Source: Gammaproteobacteria bacterium (GTDB lineage Bacteria > Pseudomonadota > Gammaproteobacteria > Pseudomonadales > Cellvibrionaceae). From it: a DNA stretch of 64,000 nucleotides. Both the position numbers and the translations under genes were made by a program. The notes under the pieces were generated by a model, which was given only the letters and a program-made list of their open reading frames with translations, did no database searches and was not told the DNA's origin. The stretch spans positions 1 through 64,000 of the forward strand of contig SEBV01000012.1 in the NCBI GenBank assembly GCA_004172865.1, written 5' to 3'. Below are positions 59,843 to 64,000 of the stretch, piece after piece (position 1 is the first letter of the stretch; each line of letters opens with the position of its first letter).

Positions 59843-60709
59843 ATGAAGCCAATGTATGAAAAGGTGCTGCCAACCGAGAATTCCTCCTGGCGTTATTGGC
59901 TTTATGCCTTGGATGAGATTCCTTTTAGTTGGCACTATCACCCCGAATATGAAATTTGCCTCACGCTCAATAGCCGAGGACAGCGTTATATTGGTGAACA
60001 CATCGCCGACTACGATCATTTTGATTTTGTATTGCTCGGCCCCAAACTTCCGCACACCTGGTGTTCAAAAACCCTAATCGAACCCGGCCAGCATTTAACT
60101 TATGTTGCACAGCTGCCCACTAAATGGGTGGAAAGCCTCGCGCAGCAACCAGAGCTAAATGCCTTAACTGAGTTGTTGGAAAAAAGTAAATACGGCGTCG
60201 AGTTTTCGCAAGCGACTGCGCAGCAAGCCTGTAAATTATTTGATGAGATGGCAAACGCAACGCCATTGCAGCGCTTAATTGGTTTGCTTGAGATGTTGCG
60301 ATTGATGCTTGCAGATACGCAAACACGAGTGATTTGTAAAAATGACTATGCGCCCAATATTTTCCCGGATAGTTCCACCGAAAAGATCGATAAAGTCATT
60401 GCTTACATTCACGATCACTACACAGAGAATTTGAAAGCTGAGCAGTTAGCTGATTTGATTCATATGAGCACAAATCATTTCCATAATTTCTTCAAACAAC
60501 GCACCGAGCAGACTTTCACTGAGCTTATTAATAAATTGCGCATCGGCAAAGCTTGCTCGATGCTACTGAATACCGATTTATCGGTTGCGATTATTGGTGA
60601 ACGCTGCGGGTTTAATAATTTGTCGAACTTTAATCGTCGCTTCTTGCAAATCAAAGATTGTACGCCGCGTGAGTTTCGTTACGATTTGAAGGTAAACAGC
60701 AATATGTGA
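59843..60709 (+). CDS. AraC-family transcription regulator
   Basis: A 288-residue regulator. The N-terminal cupin-like sensing domain (about 1-160) has IPFSWHYHPEYEICL and GQRYIGEHI. The C-terminal AraC DNA-binding domain (about 185-285) has two helix-turn-helices, with AEQLADLIHMSTNHFHNFF and IIGERCGFNNLSNFNRRF. A GTG at 59831 is also open; the ATG is preferred. It is divergent from the TonB receptor and is the obvious candidate to control the GH9-MFS-ROK genes in response to a sugar. Confidence 0.92.
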   Translation: MKPMYEKVLPTENSSWRYWLYALDEIPFSWHYHPEYEICLTLNSRGQRYIGEHIADYDHFDFVLLGPKLPHTWCSKTLIEPGQHLTYVAQLPTKWVESLAQQPELNALTELLEKSKYGVEFSQATAQQACKLFDEMANATPLQRLIGLLEMLRLMLADTQTRVICKNDYAPNIFPDSSTEKIDKVIAYIHDHYTENLKAEQLADLIHMSTNHFHNFFKQRTEQTFTELINKLRIGKACSMLLNTDLSVAIIGERCGFNNLSNFNRRFLQIKDCTPREFRYDLKVNSNM

Positions 60710-60978
60710 GCTGATTTCAAAGAAATACTGCAAGCTGCTTCAACGAATATTCTTGTTTCAAATCATTCGATTTACAGCCACCAGCGCGGTTTGTTAATCG
60801 TTCCAAGCCGAATTTGTTGGCTTTAAATCATCATCTTGTCATTGGAATTATGGATATTTCGTGGCACCAGATTGAATTTTGCCGATTACTGCGAACTTCC
60901 ATGCAAAAAAATGCCTAAACGCCTACAATAGCGGCCTTTTTTCAGCACTGCCTAGTCTTACCCGGCGCACGAGATACT

Positions 60979-62385
60979 ATGACCGTAAATACCTTCGACC
61001 CATCGCAAACCACGACCTTGAACACACCCGCGAAAACCCTGGCAGGCCAGGCACTCATTGCCAGCAGCAAGGGAAACACCATCGGGTTTGTGTCGCTCGG
61101 TTGCCCCAAAAATCTGGTAGATTCAGAGCGCATCCTCACGCAATTGCGTACCGAGGGCTACAACATAGTGCCCAGCTACGCCGACGCAGACATGGTGATT
61201 GTGAATACCTGCGGCTTTATTGATAGCGCGGTGCAGGAATCCCTAGGAGCTATCGGCGAGGCATTAGCCGAAAACGGCAAGGTGCTGGTGACAGGTTGTT
61301 TAGGCGCTAAGAAGGATGAAATCATCCAGATTCACCCTAATGTGCTTGGAATTACCGGTGCTCATGCCTATGAAGAAGTATTAAGCCAGGTACACGAGCA
61401 TTTACCGCCAAATCCTAAACATGATCCTTTTCTGGATCTGGTTCCTCCGCAAGGCATCAAACTTACACCGCGTCATTATGCTTATTTGAAGATTTCTGAA
61501 GGCTGCAACCATTCATGCAGTTTTTGCATCATTCCAGATATGCGCGGCAAATTGGTCAGTCGTCCTATAGGTCAGGTGATGGGCGAAGCCGAGCGTTTGG
61601 TTAAAGCGGGCGTAAAAGAATTATTGGTGATTTCGCAAGATACATCCGCCTACGGCGTAGATATCAAGCACCGCACCGATTTCTGGGACGGTCGCCCCTT
61701 AAAAACAGATATGTACCAATTGGCTGCTGCACTGGGCGAATTGGATGTTTGGGTTCGTTTGCACTACGTGTATCCCTATTTGCACGTGGATAATATTATT
61801 CCGCTTATGGCCCAAGGTAAGGTATTGCCGTATCTGGACATCCCATTCCAGCACGCAAGCCCGACGTTGTTGCGCAAAATGCGCCGCCCCGGTCAGGTTG
61901 AAAGAACTTTGGAACGTATTAAAAACTGGCGCGAGCAGGTTCCTAATTTAACGATTCGCTCCACGTTTATTGTCGGCTTCCCCGGTGAAACAGAAGATGA
62001 CTTCCAACAACTTTTGGATTTCCTAAAAGAGGCACAATTGGATCGCGTTGGTTGTTTCCAGTATTCGCCCGTTGAAGGCGCCAAGGCAAATGATCTGCCT
62101 GATCATGTGCCGGACGATATCAAACAAGAACGCTACGATCGCTTTATGCAACTGCAACAAGAAATTTCTACCGAGCGTTTGAAATTAAAAGTAGGGCAGG
62201 TTCTTCAAGTGTTAATTGATGAGGTCGATGATGAAGGTGCGATTGGCCGCAGCTTTGCAGATGCTCCAGAAATTGACGGCTGTGTTTATCTTAACGGTGA
62301 AGAAAATGTTAAGCCCGGTGATATGGTCAACGTGCTCATCGAACACTCTGACGAATACGATTTATGGGGTGTCAAAGTAGCTTAA
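60979..62385 (+). CDS. rimO: Ribosomal protein S12 methylthiotransferase RimO
   Basis: RimO adds a methylthio group to Asp89 of ribosomal protein S12. The 468-residue radical-SAM protein has the N-terminal UPF0004 domain with [13 protein letters not shown] and NTCGFIDSA, the radical-SAM cluster [13 protein letters not shown], and a C-terminal TRAM domain. The N-terminal 35 residues before the first motif are longer than in E. coli. GAGAT precedes the ATG. A single gene with its own terminator. Confidence 0.96.
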   Translation: MTVNTFDPSQTTTLNTPAKTLAGQALIASSKGNTIGFVSLGCPKNLVDSERILTQLRTEGYNIVPSYADADMVIVNTCGFIDSAVQESLGAIGEALAENGKVLVTGCLGAKKDEIIQIHPNVLGITGAHAYEEVLSQVHEHLPPNPKHDPFLDLVPPQGIKLTPRHYAYLKISEGCNHSCSFCIIPDMRGKLVSRPIGQVMGEAERLVKAGVKELLVISQDTSAYGVDIKHRTDFWDGRPLKTDMYQLAAALGELDVWVRLHYVYPYLHVDNIIPLMAQGKVLPYLDIPFQHASPTLLRKMRRPGQVERTLERIKNWREQVPNLTIRSTFIVGFPGETEDDFQQLLDFLKEAQLDRVGCFQYSPVEGAKANDLPDHVPDDIKQERYDRFMQLQQEISTERLKLKVGQVLQVLIDEVDDEGAIGRSFADAPEIDGCVYLNGEENVKPGDMVNVLIEHSDEYDLWGVKVA

Positions 62386-62412
62386 TGTAAGTAGCTTAAA
62401 AGTATTTGAGTA

Positions 62413-62450
62413 AGCCGCTCATAACATCATTATGAGTGGCTCATGTTTTT
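62413..62450 (+). terminator. terminator after rimO
   Basis: AGCCGCTCATA (62413-62423) pairs with TATGAGTGGCT (62431-62441), with one G-U wobble. Five T follow after a 4-nt gap. Confidence 0.62.
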
Positions 62451-62474
62451 ACACGGGAGTAAATCAGGTTGCCT

Positions 62475-64000
62475 ATGTCCAGTGTCTCGTCTTTTCTGCT
62501 TGCTCTATACCGCTCAACAATTCTGCGTATTGTTTTAATTTTCTCTATTTTAATTTGTGTTGCTTACTACCAATTCGCTTTGCCTTGGGTGAATCGAGCT
62601 ATATCAGAAAATTATCTGCAGCAAACCGGGCATCAGCTCCAGCATGACAAAATTAATGTTCAATTATTAAAATGTAATGCAAGTATCGGCCACTTGAAAG
62701 ATTCCGCTAATCTTTGGCAGGCAGAGTCAATCAAAATTAATCTTGCATGCTTACAATCTTTTCGTGAGCGCAGCCTTGTTATTAATGACATTAGCATCCA
62801 GCAATTAAAAGCATCCGCAACTCAACTCGAAAATGGTTTGTGGAATTTTGATGATGTTTTAAAACACCAACAAGAATTAGCAAAAAAATCGCCGCCTAAA
62901 AAGCCCGATGATAAAAGCACTCCCGTTATCATTAAAAAACTTACCATAATCAATTCTGATCTTCACTCAAGTTTAGTGGCCCTCGGCAGCCAACCCTTAG
63001 ATGCTGCGGCTTTGAATTTCACAATTTCAAATATTGATCTGCGCTCTAAAAATGCGTCGGGCTTCTCACTAAATGCAAAATTAAATAAATCGGCAGAGCT
63101 GGCAGTGGCGGGCAAATTAAATATCGCGTCGCTATCCGGCGAATTAAATATTGATGCAAAAAATATCCCCTTCGTATGGTTCAATACTTTGTTAGCACCT
63201 TACGTAACCCTTGAAGTATTGAACGGCGCATTTGAATTTCATAATCGTATTGATTTGGTTTCTGGCGCCCCTACCAAGATTTTAAGCAGCGGCAAGCTAA
63301 CAGATTTAAAACTGCGCCCAACTACGATGGAACAAGATGCCGTTAAATGGAAAAGCCTTGAGTGGGATAGCGCAGAAATCCTTTTGAATGAAAAATCGAT
63401 TCACGTGCCTTTAGTCACACTAAATGAATTGGACGGCCAATTTATTATCGACAAAAATCGTAAAACCAACGTACAGGCAATGATAGTCGATCAACCGGTT
63501 GTAAGTACTTCTGGCGCAACTCCAGCGACCAGTCCCGCCGAGACTAAGCCTTGGCAGTTTGCGGTTGATCGCATGGCAATTAATAACGCTGCCGTTGGTT
63601 TTTACGATCAATCCCTAACACCCTCTTTTACGGCAATTGTGCAAAAATTTACCGGCGAGATTGTACAAATATCTTCTGATGAAAATACTTTGGCTAGTAT
63701 TGATTTAGCGGGCAATGTTGATGGCTATGCGCCAGTAACCCTTAAAGGCAAGGCCAATATTTTTAGAAAGGTTCCAAAGCTGGATGCACTTTTCTCCTTT
63801 AAGCAAATGGATATGGGTGCGCTTTCACCTTATTCGGCAGAATATGCGGGCTGGAAAATTAATAAAGGTTTGCTCAGCGCCGATTTAAATTATCACTATG
63901 AAGATGGAAAAATTCTCGGCAAAAACCACGTAGTAATTGATCACCTTGAGTTCGGTGAAAAAGTTCGTGGCACGCGTGTTATCGACGTTCCTCTACGGCT
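62475..64000 (+). CDS. DUF748/AsmA-like envelope protein, 5' part
   Basis: A frame opens at ATG 62475 with AGG six bases upstream and runs to the right edge without a stop (508 codons seen). The N-terminus has one membrane anchor (about residues 11-35). The rest is beta-rich with repeated short strands. The last part has the DUF748 pattern KQMDMGALSPYSAEYAGW followed by GLLSADLNYHYEDGKI. DUF748 proteins are AsmA-like and thought to act in lipid or envelope transport between the membranes, with limited direct evidence. The 3' end lies outside the window. Confidence 0.85.
   Translation, partial: MSSVSSFLLALYRSTILRIVLIFSILICVAYYQFALPWVNRAISENYLQQTGHQLQHDKINVQLLKCNASIGHLKDSANLWQAESIKINLACLQSFRERSLVINDISIQQLKASATQLENGLWNFDDVLKHQQELAKKSPPKKPDDKSTPVIIKKLTIINSDLHSSLVALGSQPLDAAALNFTISNIDLRSKNASGFSLNAKLNKSAELAVAGKLNIASLSGELNIDAKNIPFVWFNTLLAPYVTLEVLNGAFEFHNRIDLVSGAPTKILSSGKLTDLKLRPTTMEQDAVKWKSLEWDSAEILLNEKSIHVPLVTLNELDGQFIIDKNRKTNVQAMIVDQPVVSTSGATPATSPAETKPWQFAVDRMAINNAAVGFYDQSLTPSFTAIVQKFTGEIVQISSDENTLASIDLAGNVDGYAPVTLKGKANIFRKVPKLDALFSFKQMDMGALSPYSAEYAGWKINKGLLSADLNYHYEDGKILGKNHVVIDHLEFGEKVRGTRVIDVPLR

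Noticed and set aside
60879-61223. 114-codon plus-strand frame at the rimO start
   Set aside because: It overlaps the well-supported rimO N-terminus in another frame, and its Arg/His-rich translation looks like a shadow.

Overview
The window reads as chromosomal DNA of a free-living, polysaccharide-degrading gammaproteobacterium, most likely a Cellvibrio or Saccharophagus relative (Cellvibrionaceae). The evidence is the enterobacterial/pseudomonad gene order around rne and the fab genes, PilU, a large TonB-dependent receptor of the carbohydrate type, a GH9 lipoprotein and a full glycogen locus. The genus is inferred, not proven. No rRNA, tRNA, CRISPR array, IS element or prophage was recognised.

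Region 1 (1-14 kb) is the conserved RNA-processing and fatty-acid block. rne lies on the minus strand behind a long leader. rluC, a Gph-like HAD phosphatase, maf, yceD, rpmF, plsX, fabD, fabG, acpP, fabF, pabC and mltG follow. The order matches E. coli except that fabH is missing between plsX and fabD, and tmk-holB do not follow mltG. The first ~280 bases carry an odd Asn/Tyr/Gln-rich open frame that runs off the left edge.

Region 2 (14-31.6 kb) is housekeeping: glnS, cysS, a YbaL-type K+/H+ antiporter, ypjD divergent from ffh, a three-gene minus operon (HopJ-family protein, small Cys-rich lipoprotein, YjbQ), maeA, a YecA-family protein, an MmcQ/YjbR protein overlapping an XRE-cupin regulator, fadBA, and pilU with a small conserved protein.

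Region 3 (31.6-40.8 kb) is glycogen metabolism. glgB-glgA run leftwards. glgC, a GH57 glucanotransferase/amylase, malQ and a PilZ-domain protein run rightwards from the shared 413-bp divergent region.

Region 4 (40.9-50 kb) is accessory envelope and signalling DNA. One operon joins a secreted cupredoxin-like protein, a membrane GGDEF-EAL protein and an outer-membrane beta-barrel protein. After moeA, a near-perfect Fur box precedes a three-gene set: a DUF4198 periplasmic protein, a six-EF-hand lipoprotein, and an exported protein fusing a degenerate ApbE-like domain to DUF2271. This set is the best candidate for a poorly described system. 

Region 5 (50-60.7 kb) holds a YghA-like short-chain dehydrogenase broken by one in-frame TAG, then an amino-sugar locus: nagB facing a minus-strand TonB receptor, GH9, MFS, ROK-kinase series, with an AraC regulator divergent from the receptor. 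There is no nagA in the locus, so it fits use of glucosamine (chitosan) oligomers.

Region 6 (60.9-64 kb) has rimO and the 5' part of a DUF748/AsmA-like envelope gene that runs off the right edge.
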